Position numbers and translations under genes: made by a program
Notes under the pieces: generated by a model
What the model was told of the DNA's origin: nothing
What the model saw: only the letters and a program-made list of their open reading frames with translations
The model's database searches: none
Part shown: piece by piece, positions 7,717-16,902 of the stretch
How the letters are laid out: each line of letters opens with the position of its first letter
How positions within the stretch are numbered: position 1 is the first letter of the stretch
Assembly (NCBI RefSeq): GCF_002906155.1
Contig: NZ_MUJK01000005.1
Coordinates: 1 to 64,000, forward strand
From: Pseudomonas laurylsulfativorans
GTDB lineage: Bacteria > Pseudomonadota > Gammaproteobacteria > Pseudomonadales > Pseudomonadaceae
Length of the DNA: 64,000 bases
Direction of reading: 5' to 3'

Positions 7717-7967
7717 GAATGACCTCGACTCACGCGATAGATAAATATTCTTCATTTCTTTGTGACTTTTTTACGGGCACCCGACGTATGGCAAATGCTA
7801 CCTTCGCACCTGTCAAAGCCTTGTAACACCGGACTTCTGTCCGACAATTACGCCATTTTGCCGCTTTTTTGCCACCATTGCCCCCCAGGTTGAATCGACC
7901 AACGGCCTCGGAAGCGGCAAAAAAGCTGTTATAAAGTTGCGCGCTAACTTATTAAGAGCCTTGCCTA

Positions 7968-8588
7968 ATGCGTTCATTTTTCAAGACATGGCTAACCATT
8001 TGCCTATTGATGCCACTGGCCGCCCACGCCACCAATCGTGAGCAACGTCTTCCTAACGTTAATGGTTACACCCCAAAATCCCATGCCTCTGCTCCTTCGA
8101 GCAAAGACAAAAAATCCGCTAAACATGCTCCAACCCTGGCCAGCAATAAAAGCGGCCTGGTTCCACCGATGGGCACCAAGGAAAGCAGCGACGTGCTGAG
8201 CCGCGCCGTGAACGTCCTTGGCACTCCCTATCGTTGGGGCGGCAGCAGCCCAAGCAAAGGCTTCGATTGCAGCGGCCTGGTGAAATACGCGTTCAACGAC
8301 GCCACGTTCGACCTGCCACGCACCTCCAACGCCATGGCCAGCGGTCATGGGGAGAAAGTCGATCGCAACGACCTGAAACCTGGCGACCTGATTTTCTTCA
8401 ACATCAAGAGCCGTCGGGTCAATCACGTTGCCATTTACCTGGGCAACGACCGGTTCATCCACGCGCCACGTCGCGGCAAGTCGGTGAGCATCGACACCTT
8501 GAAGAAACCGTACTGGGAAAGCCACTACGTGGTTGCCAAGCGGGTTCTGCCTAAAGAGCCGAATCAATTGCGTGTGGTTCAGCGCTGA
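7968..8588 (+). CDS. NlpC/P60 (C40) family cell wall endopeptidase
   Basis: 206 residues with a Sec signal peptide (residues 1-21, ending AAHA), a low-complexity linker rich in Ser and Lys (35-65) and a C40 peptidase domain (about 72-190). Catalytic residues are visible: C101 in FDCSGLVKY, H153 in VNHVAIYLG and H165 in FIHAP. Family members cut peptide stems of peptidoglycan in the periplasm. It stands alone, divergent from the TM2 gene across about 250 bp; a REP pair follows its stop. Confidence 0.92.
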   Translation: MRSFFKTWLTICLLMPLAAHATNREQRLPNVNGYTPKSHASAPSSKDKKSAKHAPTLASNKSGLVPPMGTKESSDVLSRAVNVLGTPYRWGGSSPSKGFDCSGLVKYAFNDATFDLPRTSNAMASGHGEKVDRNDLKPGDLIFFNIKSRRVNHVAIYLGNDRFIHAPRRGKSVSIDTLKKPYWESHYVVAKRVLPKEPNQLRVVQR

Positions 8589-8637
8589 TTTGACCTACCC
8601 GGGTCAGCCTCGGGAATTGCTTCGAATATGATGGCCT

Positions 8638-8730
8638 CATCGCGGGCAAGCCCGCTCCCACAGGTTTCAGATTGGTTTGCAGATTTGTGATCCAACCTCG
8701 ATCACTGTGGGAGCGGGCTTGCCCGCGATG
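8638..8730. repeat. REP pair (CGCGGGCAAGCCCGCTCCCACA type)
   Basis: CATCGCGGGCAAGCCCGCTC at the left and GAGCGGGCTTGCCCGCGATG at the right, in inverted order, separated by about 50 nt. It lies between the convergent ends of the C40 peptidase gene and pilT. Confidence 0.88.
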
Positions 8731-8744
8731 GCGTTTCTGGATCA

Positions 8745-9779
8745 TCACAAATTTTCCGGCGACCGCGCTTTCTCCCGCGCATGATCACGACTGATCAACC
8801 CCTTGGTCACCAGGTCCTTCAAGCTCATATCCAGCGTCTGCATTCCCAGCGCCCCTCCCGACTGAATCGCCGAGTACATCTGCGCCACCTTGTCCTCGCG
8901 AATCAGGTTGCGGATCGCCGACGTCCCCAGCATGATCTCGTGAGCCGCGATGCGCCCACCACCGACCCTCTTCACCAGGGTTTGGGATACCACCGCCAGC
9001 AGCGACTCGGAGAGCATCGAGCGCACCATTGACTTCTCGCCCCCCGGAAACACGTCGACCACGCGGTCGATGGTTTTCGCCGCCGACGTGGTGTGCAGCG
9101 TGCCGAATACCAGATGGCCAGTTTCGGCGGCGGTCAAAGCCAGGCGAATGGTCTCCAGATCGCGCATCTCCCCTACCAAAATCACATCCGGGTCCTCCCG
9201 CAGTGCCGAACGCAAGGCCGTGGCGAAGCTACGGGTATCGCGATGAACTTCACGCTGGTTGATCAGGCACTTGCGCGGCTCGTGGACGAACTCGATAGGG
9301 TCCTCGATGGTTAGGATGTGGTGATGGCGATGAGTGTTCAGGTAATCGATCATCGCCGCCAGCGTAGTGGACTTGCCGGAACCGGTGGGACCGGTCACCA
9401 GCACCAGGCCACGGGGCGCATCGGTCATTTTGCGAAACACATCCCCCATGCCCAGTTCGTCCATGCTCTGCACTTTCGACGGGATGGTGCGAAACACGGC
9501 GCCCGCGCCACGGTTCTGATTGAATGCATTGACCCGAAAACGCGCCACACCGGGCACGTCAAAAGAAAAGTCGGTTTCCAGATGGTTCTCGAAGTCCACC
9601 CGCTGGGCGTCATTCATGATTGCATCGATCAGCGCCTGCACCTGTTGGTGGTCCAGGGCCGGCAGGTTGATGCGCCGCACATCGCCATCCACCCGAATCA
9701 TCGGCGGCAGGCCGGCGGACAAGTGCAGGTCGGATGCACCCTGTTTAGCGCTGAATGCCAGCAGTTCGGTGATATCCAT
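8745..9779 (-). CDS. pilT: Type IV pilus retraction ATPase PilT
   Basis: 344 residues from the ATG at 9779 (MDITELLAFSAKQGASDLHL); four more codons upstream are open but unlikely. Hexameric ATPase that powers pilus retraction and twitching. Walker A is GPTGSGKST, the Asp box is ITIEDPIEFVH, Walker B is VILVGEMRDLETI and the His box is TGHLVFGTLHTTSA. The start lies 57 bp from that of the divergent yggS gene. The frame carries no disruption. Confidence 0.96.
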   Translation of the reverse strand: MDITELLAFSAKQGASDLHLSAGLPPMIRVDGDVRRINLPALDHQQVQALIDAIMNDAQRVDFENHLETDFSFDVPGVARFRVNAFNQNRGAGAVFRTIPSKVQSMDELGMGDVFRKMTDAPRGLVLVTGPTGSGKSTTLAAMIDYLNTHRHHHILTIEDPIEFVHEPRKCLINQREVHRDTRSFATALRSALREDPDVILVGEMRDLETIRLALTAAETGHLVFGTLHTTSAAKTIDRVVDVFPGGEKSMVRSMLSESLLAVVSQTLVKRVGGGRIAAHEIMLGTSAIRNLIREDKVAQMYSAIQSGGALGMQTLDMSLKDLVTKGLISRDHAREKARSPENL

Positions 9780-9835
9780 TGCGCCCCTCAATTCCAGTAG
9801 AATGCCGCGAACCTTCAGACCGCTGGCGCCTCTTG

Positions 9836-10522
9836 ATGTCCACCATAGCAGACAACATTCTTCAAGTTAGTTCGCGCATCCATGCCGCAACACTCGCCGC
9901 CAATCGCAGCGAAAACAGCGTCCATCTGCTAGCCGTGAGCAAGACCAAACCCGCTCAAGACCTGCGGGAAGCCTACGCCGCCGGCCTGCGCGACTTTGGC
10001 GAGAACTACCTGCAAGAAGCGCTGGGCAAACAGCTGGAACTGGTCGACCTGCCCTTGATCTGGCACTTCATCGGCCCCATTCAATCGAACAAGACTCGCG
10101 CTATCGCCGAGCACTTCGACTGGGTGCATTCCGTGGATCGTCTGAAAATCGCACAACGTCTGTCCGAACAACGCCCCGCCGACTTACCGCCCCTGAACAT
10201 CTGCATTCAGGTCAATGTCAGCGGTGAAGCCAGCAAATCCGGCTGCACCCCGGCCGATCTGCCTGCCTTGGCCAATGCTATCGACGCTCTGCCGCGCTTG
10301 AAGTTGCGCGGGCTGATGGCTATCCCTGAGCCGACTGAAGATCGCGCAGCCCAGGATGCCGCGTTCGCTGCCGTGCAAAGCCTGCAAGCCAGCCTGAATC
10401 TGCCACTCGACACACTTTCCATGGGCATGAGCCACGACCTTGAGTCGGCCATTGCCCAGGGTGCCACTTGGGTCCGTATCGGTACGGCCCTGTTTGGCGC
10501 TCGCGATTACGATCGGCCATAA
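9836..10522 (+). CDS. yggS: PLP homeostasis protein (YggS/PROSC family)
   Basis: 228 residues. The PLP lysine lies in LLAVSKTKP near the N terminus, followed by FGENYLQEA and WHFIGPIQSNK, then INVSGEASKSG, GLMAIPEP, SMGMSHDLESAI and RIGTALFG: all family signatures. Members bind pyridoxal phosphate without known catalysis and balance vitamin B6 and amino acid pools. The ATG at 9836 is chosen by homology; the frame is open back to 9779, which would overlap the pilT start. proC follows after 35 bp, as is common in proteobacteria. Confidence 0.95.
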   Translation: MSTIADNILQVSSRIHAATLAANRSENSVHLLAVSKTKPAQDLREAYAAGLRDFGENYLQEALGKQLELVDLPLIWHFIGPIQSNKTRAIAEHFDWVHSVDRLKIAQRLSEQRPADLPPLNICIQVNVSGEASKSGCTPADLPALANAIDALPRLKLRGLMAIPEPTEDRAAQDAAFAAVQSLQASLNLPLDTLSMGMSHDLESAIAQGATWVRIGTALFGARDYDRP

Positions 10523-10557
10523 CCCATGGCCGACTCTATTCTTTATAAGGACCTGAC

Positions 10558-11376
10558 ATGAGCAAGACGCGTATTGCCTTTATCGGTGCCGGCAACATGG
10601 CCGCCAGCCTGATCGGCGGGCTGCGGGCCAAGGGTCTGGAAGCGGCGCAGATCCGCGCCAGCGATCCGGGCGAAGAAACACGCGCCCGCGTGACTGCTGA
10701 ACACGGCATCGAAACCTTCGCCGACAACGCCCAGGCCATCGACGGCGCCGACGTCGTCGTCCTCGCGGTCAAGCCGCAGGCGATGAAAGCCGTGTGCGAG
10801 GCCCTGCGCCCAAGCCTCAAACCGGGTCAACTGGTGGTTTCAATTGCTGCGGGCATCACCTGCGCCAGCATGAACAACTGGCTCGGCGCCCAGCCGATCG
10901 TGCGCTGCATGCCCAACACCCCGGCGCTGTTGCGTCAGGGCGTGAGCGGCCTGTTCGCCACCGCCGAAGTGACTGCCGAACAGCGTCAGCAAGCCCAGGA
11001 GCTGCTGTCTGCGGTCGGCATCGCTCTGTGGCTGAACGAGGAGCAGCAACTGGATGCCGTCACCGCCGTTTCCGGCTCGGGCCCGGCATATTTCTTCCTG
11101 TTGATCGAGGCCATGACCGCCGCTGGCGTCAAACTTGGCTTGCCGGCGGACATCGCCGCGCAACTGACGCTGCAAACCGCACTGGGCGCCGCACACATGG
11201 CCGTCGCCAGCGACGTCGACGCGGCCGAGCTGCGCCGCCGGGTCACCTCGCCTGCGGGCACCACAGAAGCTGCAATCAAGTCGTTCCAGGCCAATGGCTT
11301 TGAAGCCCTGGTCGAAAAAGCACTCGGCGCTGCCGCGCATCGCTCGGCCGAGATGGCCGAACAACTGGGTCAATAA
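10558..11376 (+). CDS. proC: Pyrroline-5-carboxylate reductase
   Basis: 272 residues. Catalyses the last step of proline synthesis, reducing pyrroline-5-carboxylate with NAD(P)H. The N-terminal Rossmann motif is IAFIGAGNMAASLIGGL; the C-terminal dimer domain has AVSGSGPAYFFLLIEAM and RRRVTSPAGTTEAAI. A ribosome site (ATAAGGA) precedes the ATG. It lies between yggS and yggT and is probably cotranscribed with them. Confidence 0.96.
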   Translation: MSKTRIAFIGAGNMAASLIGGLRAKGLEAAQIRASDPGEETRARVTAEHGIETFADNAQAIDGADVVVLAVKPQAMKAVCEALRPSLKPGQLVVSIAAGITCASMNNWLGAQPIVRCMPNTPALLRQGVSGLFATAEVTAEQRQQAQELLSAVGIALWLNEEQQLDAVTAVSGSGPAYFFLLIEAMTAAGVKLGLPADIAAQLTLQTALGAAHMAVASDVDAAELRRRVTSPAGTTEAAIKSFQANGFEALVEKALGAAAHRSAEMAEQLGQ

Positions 11377-11386
11377 GGAGCTTTTC

Positions 11387-11977
11387 ATGATTGGATTGAA
11401 CACCGCAGCGGTCTACGTGCTGCAAACCCTCGGCAGTCTGTACCTGCTGATCGTGCTGATGCGCTTCGTACTGCAACTGGTGCGGGCGAACTTCTACAAC
11501 CCGATCTGCCAGTTCGCCGTGAAAGCCACCCAGCCGCTGCTCAAGCCACTGCGCCGGATCATCCCGAGCGTGTTCGGCCTGGACATGTCCTCGCTGGTGC
11601 TGGCGATCCTGGTGCAACTGGCACTGATGGCCCTGACCCTGTTGCTGACCTACGGCACCACCGGCAATCCGCTGCAACTGCTGATCTGGTCGCTCATCGG
11701 TGTGACCGCTCTGTTCCTGAATATTTTCTTCTTTGCCCTGATCATCAGCGTGATCCTGTCCTGGGTCGCCCCGGGCAGCCATAACCCGGGCGCCGAATTG
11801 GTGAACGACATCTGTGAGCCGGCCCTGGCGCCGTTCCGCAAGTTCCTGCCAAACCTTGGCGGGCTGGATCTGTCGCCGATCTTTGCGTTCCTGGCGATCA
11901 AACTGATCGACATGCTGGTGATCAACAACCTCGCCGCCATGACCATGATGCCGGAAATCCTCCGCGTGCTGATCTGA
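11387..11977 (+). CDS. yggT: YggT family integral membrane protein
   Basis: 196 residues from the ATG at 11387, which follows an AAGGAG site (11375-11380); an upstream in-frame ATG at 11294 lies inside proC. It consists of two YGGT repeats, each with hydrophobic helices around the pattern LIVLMRFVLQLVRANFYNP (first) and ALIISVILSWVAPGSHNP (second). The family is linked to osmotic or ion homeostasis in some bacteria, but the exact role is not known. Confidence 0.93.
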   Translation: MIGLNTAAVYVLQTLGSLYLLIVLMRFVLQLVRANFYNPICQFAVKATQPLLKPLRRIIPSVFGLDMSSLVLAILVQLALMALTLLLTYGTTGNPLQLLIWSLIGVTALFLNIFFFALIISVILSWVAPGSHNPGAELVNDICEPALAPFRKFLPNLGGLDLSPIFAFLAIKLIDMLVINNLAAMTMMPEILRVLI

Positions 11978-11981
11978 ACCA

Positions 11982-12269
11982 GTGAGCTGGTTTCGCTGGG
12001 ACGGTGACGACCTGATTCTGGAGTGTCACCTGCAACCGGCAGCCCGTAGCGATGATTTCTGCGGGCTGCACGGTGATCGCCTGAAGATCCGCCTGACCGC
12101 GCCGCCGGTCGAAGGCAAGGCCAACGCCTATCTGATGGCGTTTCTGGCCAAGGCCTTTGGCGTGTCCAAGAGCCAGGTGAGCTTGATCAGTGGCGAGTTG
12201 AACCGGCAGAAGCGGGTGCGGATCTGCTCGCCGAAGAAGTTGCCGGACCTTCCCGACCTGAAACGCTGA
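11982..12269 (+). CDS. DUF167 family protein (YggU)
   Basis: 95 residues, GTG start four bases after the yggT stop. Family pattern visible: LKIRLTAPPVEGKANAYLMAFLAKAF followed by KSQVSLISGE and K-R-V-R-I. The fold is a small alpha/beta domain of unknown function, nearly always linked to yggT. A REPIN follows directly after the stop and probably ends the operon. Confidence 0.92.
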   Translation: MSWFRWDGDDLILECHLQPAARSDDFCGLHGDRLKIRLTAPPVEGKANAYLMAFLAKAFGVSKSQVSLISGELNRQKRVRICSPKKLPDLPDLKR

Positions 12270-12271
12270 AC

Positions 12272-12358
12272 CCACTGTAGGAGCTGGCTTGCCAGCGATC
12301 CAGGCAACGCGGTGCATCAGACCCGCCGCCTCGCCGGCAAGCCGGCTCCTACAGTGGG
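12272..12358. repeat. REPIN (GGAGCTGGCTTGCCAGCGAT type)
   Basis: CCCACTGTAGGAGCTGGCTT on the left and AAGCCGGCTCCTACAGTGGG on the right, 87 nt in all, with extended pairing of the outermost CCCACTGTAGGAG. It lies between the yggT operon and metX. Confidence 0.9.
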
Positions 12359-12427
12359 TAAGGGTTAGCTTGCTGCTAAAGGCAGCGGTCTTTAGACTTA
12401 CGCCTCATTTCAATGAGAGCAGGGTCG

Positions 12428-13567
12428 ATGCCAGCTGCCTTTCCCCCCGATTCTGTTGGTCTGGTGACGCCGCAAGTGGCGCACTTCAGCGAGCCGCTGG
12501 CCTTGGCCTGCGGTCGTTCGCTCCCGGCCTACGACCTGATTTACGAAACCTACGGCACGCTGAACGCTGCGGCGAGCAACGCCGTGCTGATCTGCCACGC
12601 CTTGTCTGGTCACCACCACGCCGCCGGCTACCACAGAGTCGACGACCGCAAACCCGGTTGGTGGGACAGCTGCATCGGCCCTGGCAAGCCAATCGACACC
12701 AGCAAGTTCTTCGTGGTCAGCCTGAACAATCTCGGCGGCTGCAACGGCTCCACCGGGCCGAGCAGCATCAACCCGGAGACCGGCAAACCGTTCGGCGCCG
12801 ACTTCCCGGTCTTGACCGTCGAGGACTGGGTGCACAGCCAGGCGCGTCTGGCCGATCGACTCGGCATCGCCCAGTTTGCGGCCGTGATTGGCGGCAGCCT
12901 TGGCGGCATGCAGGCGATGCAATGGAGCATCACCTACCCTGACCGAATCCGTCACTGCCTGGCCATCGCCTCGGCGCCCAAGCTGTCGGCGCAGAACATC
13001 GCCTTCAACGAAGTGGCACGCCAGGCGATCCTCACCGACCCCGAGTTCCACGGCGGATCGTTCCAGGAACACAACGTGATCCCCAAGCGCGGCCTGATGC
13101 TGGCGCGGATGGTCGGGCACATCACCTACCTGTCCGACGACTCCATGGGCGAGAAATTCGGCCGCGGGCTCAAGAGCGAGAAGCTCAACTACGACTTCCA
13201 CAGCGTCGAGTTCCAGGTGGAAAGCTACTTGCGTTATCAGGGCGAAGAGTTCTCCGGGCGCTTTGATGCCAACACGTACCTGTTGATGACCAAAGCGCTC
13301 GACTACTTCGATCCGGCGGCGAACTTCGACGATAACCTGGCGAAAACCTTTGAAGGTGCCAAAGCCAAGTTCTGCGTGATGTCGTTCACCACCGACTGGC
13401 GCTTCTCCCCTGCCCGCTCGCGGGAGTTGGTGGACGCACTGATGGCCGCGCGCAAGGACGTCTGCTACCTCGAGATCGACGCACCGCAAGGCCACGACGC
13501 CTTCCTGATTCCGATCCCGCGCTACCTGCAGGCATTCGGCAATTACATGAACCGCATTACGTTGTGA
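12428..13567 (+). CDS. metX: Homoserine O-acyltransferase (succinyl-type in Pseudomonas)
   Basis: 379 residues from the ATG at 12428 (start MPAAFPPDSVGLVTPQ), the usual Pseudomonas length. Alpha/beta hydrolase fold: ICHALSGHHHAAGYH, nucleophile Ser in GGSLGGMQAMQW, and the catalytic His near the C terminus in GHDAFLIP. It activates homoserine for methionine synthesis; Pseudomonas MetX proteins are reported to prefer succinyl-CoA although the fold is that of the acetyltransferases. metW follows after 7 bp, and the metXW pair is typical. Confidence 0.95.
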   Translation: MPAAFPPDSVGLVTPQVAHFSEPLALACGRSLPAYDLIYETYGTLNAAASNAVLICHALSGHHHAAGYHRVDDRKPGWWDSCIGPGKPIDTSKFFVVSLNNLGGCNGSTGPSSINPETGKPFGADFPVLTVEDWVHSQARLADRLGIAQFAAVIGGSLGGMQAMQWSITYPDRIRHCLAIASAPKLSAQNIAFNEVARQAILTDPEFHGGSFQEHNVIPKRGLMLARMVGHITYLSDDSMGEKFGRGLKSEKLNYDFHSVEFQVESYLRYQGEEFSGRFDANTYLLMTKALDYFDPAANFDDNLAKTFEGAKAKFCVMSFTTDWRFSPARSRELVDALMAARKDVCYLEIDAPQGHDAFLIPIPRYLQAFGNYMNRITL

Positions 13568-13574
13568 GAAAGCC

Positions 13575-14195
13575 ATGAGAGCTGATCTGGAAATCATCCA
13601 GGAATGGATCCCCGCCGGCAGCCGCGTGCTCGACCTCGGGTGCGGCGATGGCGAACTGCTGACCTGGCTGCGCGACAACAAGCAAGTCACCGGTTATGGC
13701 CTGGAAAACGACGCCGACAACATCGCCGAGTGCGTGGCCAAGGGCATCAACGTCATCGAACAGGACCTGGACAAGGGCCTGGGCAACTTTGCCAGCAACA
13801 GTTTCGACATCGTGGTCATGACCCAGGCGCTGCAAGCGGTGCACTACCCGGACAAGATCCTCGACGAAATGCTGCGCGTCGGCCGTCAGTGCATCATCAC
13901 CTTCCCCAACTTCGGGCACTGGCGCTGCCGCTGGTACCTTGCGAGCAAGGGCCGGATGCCGGTTTCTGAATTCCTTCCTTACACTTGGTACAACACGCCG
14001 AACATCCACTTCTGTACCTTCGCGGACTTTGAAGCCTTGTGTCGCGAACGTGAAGCGAAGGTCATTGATCGGCTTGCCGTGGATCAACAGCATCGGCACG
14101 GGTGGGCCAGCAAGCTATGGCCTAATCTGTTAGGTGAGATCGGAATCTACCGCGTCAGCAGTCCGGGACTTTCCGACCACAAGGTCGCGGTCTGA
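13575..14195 (+). CDS. metW: Methionine biosynthesis protein MetW
   Basis: 206 residues, SAM-dependent methyltransferase-like fold. Motif I is VLDLGCGDGELL; FDIVVMTQALQAVHYPDKIL and ITFPNFGHWRCRW follow. MetW is needed together with MetX for homoserine acylation in several proteobacteria; its own reaction is uncertain. Start 7 bp after metX, so one transcript. Confidence 0.95.
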   Translation: MRADLEIIQEWIPAGSRVLDLGCGDGELLTWLRDNKQVTGYGLENDADNIAECVAKGINVIEQDLDKGLGNFASNSFDIVVMTQALQAVHYPDKILDEMLRVGRQCIITFPNFGHWRCRWYLASKGRMPVSEFLPYTWYNTPNIHFCTFADFEALCREREAKVIDRLAVDQQHRHGWASKLWPNLLGEIGIYRVSSPGLSDHKVAV

Positions 14196-14221
14196 TCCAC
14201 CCTATTTCAAGGAGAACGATC

Positions 14222-14656
14222 ATGGGTCGTCTAGCGTTGCTTCTACTCACTGCCTGCCTGAGCGTCACCGCCATGGCCGCTGATGCCATCAAGGGCGAGC
14301 GCCAGGAAACCTTCGGCGACGTGACAGTGCACTACAACACCTTCAACTCCACCTACCTGACCCCGGACATTGCCAAGTCCGCCGAACTGATCCGCAGCAA
14401 GAACCAGGGCGTGATAAACATTTCGGTCCTCAAGGAAGGCAAGCCACAGATGGCCCAGGTGAGCGGCTCGGTCAAAGACCTGACCAGCCAGACCGTGCCA
14501 CTGCAGTTCAAACAGATCACCGAACAAGGCGCGATCTACTACATCGCGCAATACCCGGTGGATCAGCAGGAAGTCCGCACCTTCGACATCAAGGTGCAGA
14601 CCGGCGACAAAATCAACACCATCAATTTCAACCAAGAGCTCTTCCCCGGCCAATGA
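14222..14656 (+). CDS. DUF4426 periplasmic protein
   Basis: 144 residues with a Sec signal peptide (MGRLALLLLTACLSVTAMAA, cut near residue 20). The mature part contains VHYNTFNSTYLTPDIAKS, the recognisable start of DUF4426. The function is unknown. An AAGGAG site (14209-14214) precedes the ATG. The stop overlaps rdgB by four bases (ATGA), so translation is probably coupled. Confidence 0.9.
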   Translation: MGRLALLLLTACLSVTAMAADAIKGERQETFGDVTVHYNTFNSTYLTPDIAKSAELIRSKNQGVINISVLKEGKPQMAQVSGSVKDLTSQTVPLQFKQITEQGAIYYIAQYPVDQQEVRTFDIKVQTGDKINTINFNQELFPGQ

Positions 14657-15249
14657 TCAACTTCACGCAACTCGTATTGGCCAGCCATAACGCCGGCAAA
14701 CTCAAGGAACTCCAGGCCATGCTCGGCGAATCGGTGCAGCTGCGCTCGATCGGCGAGTTCAGCAGCGTCGAGCCCGAAGAAACCGGCCTGTCGTTCGTCG
14801 AGAACGCCATCCTCAAGGCCCGCAATGCCGCGCGCATTTCCGGCCTGCCGGCGCTGGCGGACGATTCCGGGCTGGCGGTGGATTTCCTCGGCGGTGCGCC
14901 AGGCATCTACTCGGCGCGTTATGCCGACGGCAAGGGTGATGCAGCGAACAACGCCAAGCTGCTCGACGTGTTGAAAGACGTGCCTGAAGCCGAACGTGGC
15001 GCGCAGTTCGTGTGCGTGCTGGCGCTGGTGCGTCACGCTGATGATCCGCTCCCGATCCTCTGCGAAGGTTTGTGGCATGGGCGCATCCTGACCCAGGCCA
15101 GCGGCGAACACGGTTTTGGCTACGACCCGCTGTTCTGGGTACCGGAGCGCGATTGCTCCAGCGCCGAGCTGAGCCCGGGCGACAAGAACCAGATCAGCCA
15201 CCGCGCCCGTGCAATGGATCTGCTGCGCCAGCGTCTGGGCTTGAAATGA
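14653..15249 (+). CDS. rdgB: XTP/dITP pyrophosphatase (RdgB/HAM1)
   Basis: 198 residues. It hydrolyses non-canonical purine triphosphates (dITP, XTP) to monophosphates and so keeps them out of DNA and RNA. Signatures: LASHNAGKLKEL at the N terminus, ALADDSGLAVDFLGGAPG, and GFGYDPLFWVPE near the C terminus. It overlaps both neighbours by four bases (ATGA) and belongs to the metXW-DUF4426-rdgB-hemW run. Confidence 0.96.
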   Translation: MINFTQLVLASHNAGKLKELQAMLGESVQLRSIGEFSSVEPEETGLSFVENAILKARNAARISGLPALADDSGLAVDFLGGAPGIYSARYADGKGDAANNAKLLDVLKDVPEAERGAQFVCVLALVRHADDPLPILCEGLWHGRILTQASGEHGFGYDPLFWVPERDCSSAELSPGDKNQISHRARAMDLLRQRLGLK

Positions 15250-16451
15250 CCCGTGAATCATCCGCATCGCCGCTGATCTTCGGTGGCGATGCACAATCGC
15301 CTCGGGCGGCCCTGCCTGTGCTGCCGCCGCTGGCGCTGTACATCCACATCCCGTGGTGCGTACGCAAATGCCCTTACTGCGACTTCAACTCCCACACCGC
15401 CAGCCCTGTGCTGCCGGAAGAAGAGTACGTCGACGCATTGCTGGCCGATCTCGATCAGGATCTGCACGCCGTCCATGGTCGTGAACTGAGCTCGATTTTC
15501 TTTGGTGGCGGCACGCCGAGCCTATTCAGCGCTGATTCACTGGGGCGCTTGCTCAAAGGCGTCGAACAACGCATCCCGTTTGCCAGCGACATCGAAATCA
15601 CGCTGGAAGCCAATCCGGGGACATTCGAGCAAGACAAGTTCGTGGCGTATCGGAAACTGGGCATCAATCGCCTGTCGATCGGCATCCAGAGCTTCCAGCA
15701 GGAAAAACTCCAGGCTCTGGGCCGGATTCACAACGGCGACGAAGCCGTACGCGCCGCTGGCATGGCGCGGCAGGCCGGGTTCGATAATTTCAACCTGGAC
15801 TTGATGCATGGTTTACCGAATCAATCCCTGGACGATGCCTTGGCCGACCTGCGCACAGCCATTGCCCTGAAACCGACACACCTGTCCTGGTATCAACTGA
15901 CCCTGGAACCGAACACGGTGTTCTGGAACCAGCCGCCGACGCTGCCCGAAGACGATACGCTGTGGGACATTCAGGAAGCCGGGCAAGCGCTGCTGGCCGA
16001 ACACGGTTACGTACAGTACGAAGTCTCGGCCTATGCGTTGCCCGGTCGCCCGGCGCGCCACAACCTCAATTACTGGAGTTTTGGCGACTTCATTGGCATC
16101 GGCGCCGGCGCCCATGGCAAGCTCAGTCACCCGGACGGGCGCATCATTCGCACCTGGAAGACCCGCCTGCCGAAGGACTACCTGAATCCGGCAAAAAGCT
16201 TCCGGGCCGGCGAGAAAGCGCTGGGCAACGATGAAATGCCGTTCGAATTCCTGATGAACGCGCTACGCCTGACTGAAGGCGTCGAATCGCGGCTGTACCC
16301 GGAACGTACCGGCATGACCCTGGAAAGCCTTGCTGAAGGCCGCCGTGAAGCCGAACAAAGCGGCCTGTTGCAGGTCGAACCGTCACGTCTGGTAGCCACC
16401 GAGCGCGGACAACTCTTCCTCAACGACTTGCTGCAGAAATTTCTGACATAA
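15246..16451 (+). CDS. hemW: Radical SAM heme chaperone HemW
   Basis: 401 residues from the ATG at 15246. The radical SAM cluster is CVRKCPYCDF (C-x3-C-x2-C); FFGGGTPSLFS and LSIGIQSFQ follow, with the HemW C-terminal domain beyond about residue 300. Earlier called oxygen-independent coproporphyrinogen oxidase, but this subgroup (no further Cys after the CxxxCxxC-F pattern of HemN) acts as a heme chaperone. The start overlaps the rdgB stop by four bases. Confidence 0.95.
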   Translation: MTRESSASPLIFGGDAQSPRAALPVLPPLALYIHIPWCVRKCPYCDFNSHTASPVLPEEEYVDALLADLDQDLHAVHGRELSSIFFGGGTPSLFSADSLGRLLKGVEQRIPFASDIEITLEANPGTFEQDKFVAYRKLGINRLSIGIQSFQQEKLQALGRIHNGDEAVRAAGMARQAGFDNFNLDLMHGLPNQSLDDALADLRTAIALKPTHLSWYQLTLEPNTVFWNQPPTLPEDDTLWDIQEAGQALLAEHGYVQYEVSAYALPGRPARHNLNYWSFGDFIGIGAGAHGKLSHPDGRIIRTWKTRLPKDYLNPAKSFRAGEKALGNDEMPFEFLMNALRLTEGVESRLYPERTGMTLESLAEGRREAEQSGLLQVEPSRLVATERGQLFLNDLLQKFLT

Positions 16452-16460
16452 GGAAATCGA

Positions 16461-16784
16461 ATGGATTTGGTACTCGATCTGCTTGCCACCGTGTCTCGCT
16501 GGAGCCGCAGCAACCTCTCGGAAATTGCCCTGGCCCTGGTGGGTTGCCTGCTGGTGCTGTTTGGTGCGGATTTCAAAGGCTGGGTCGAGCAGCGCCTGGG
16601 CAGCATCGCCGGCGCCTTGCGCGTACCGCTGATGTCTTTGCTGTGCATGATCGGCAGCGGCGCGGCACTGATCTATGCCACGCCATGGGTCGTGCGCGGC
16701 TTGAGCCAGTTCAACAACTACAGTTTGGCGCCGGTGTTGTTGGTGGTGTTGGTGTTGATTGGCGTGGTGGCGGATCGCCGCTGA
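16461..16784 (+). CDS. DUF3392 membrane protein
   Basis: 107 residues with three hydrophobic segments (about 20-36, 53-73 and 86-104). An AAGGAAA site lies just before the ATG, 9 bp after hemW. Family of small inner-membrane proteins of unknown function, found in this place in pseudomonads. A REPIN follows the stop. Confidence 0.88.
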   Translation: MDLVLDLLATVSRWSRSNLSEIALALVGCLLVLFGADFKGWVEQRLGSIAGALRVPLMSLLCMIGSGAALIYATPWVVRGLSQFNNYSLAPVLLVVLVLIGVVADRR

Positions 16785-16803
16785 TCCTTACCCGTAAAGC
16801 TAC

Positions 16804-16902
16804 TATAGGAGCGAGCTTGCTCGCGATGATCGCTAACGAAAACGCGGGGCATCTGGAGCCCCGCGCTGTTCTCTTGTTTTTCGCGAGCAAGCTCGCTCCT
16901 AC
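16804..16902. repeat. REPIN whose right arm overlaps the trmB stop
   Basis: Left arm TATAGGAGCGAGCTTGCTCG, right arm CGAGCAAGCTCGCTCCTACG. The inner part has its own hairpin (GCGGGGC...GCCCCGC). On the minus strand the right arm starts GTAGGAGCGAG, and the TAG in it is the stop codon of trmB (16899-16901). Confidence 0.88.

Noticed and set aside
12410..13690. 426-codon open frame on the minus strand
   Set aside because: Antisense shadow of metX, which is clearly the real gene.
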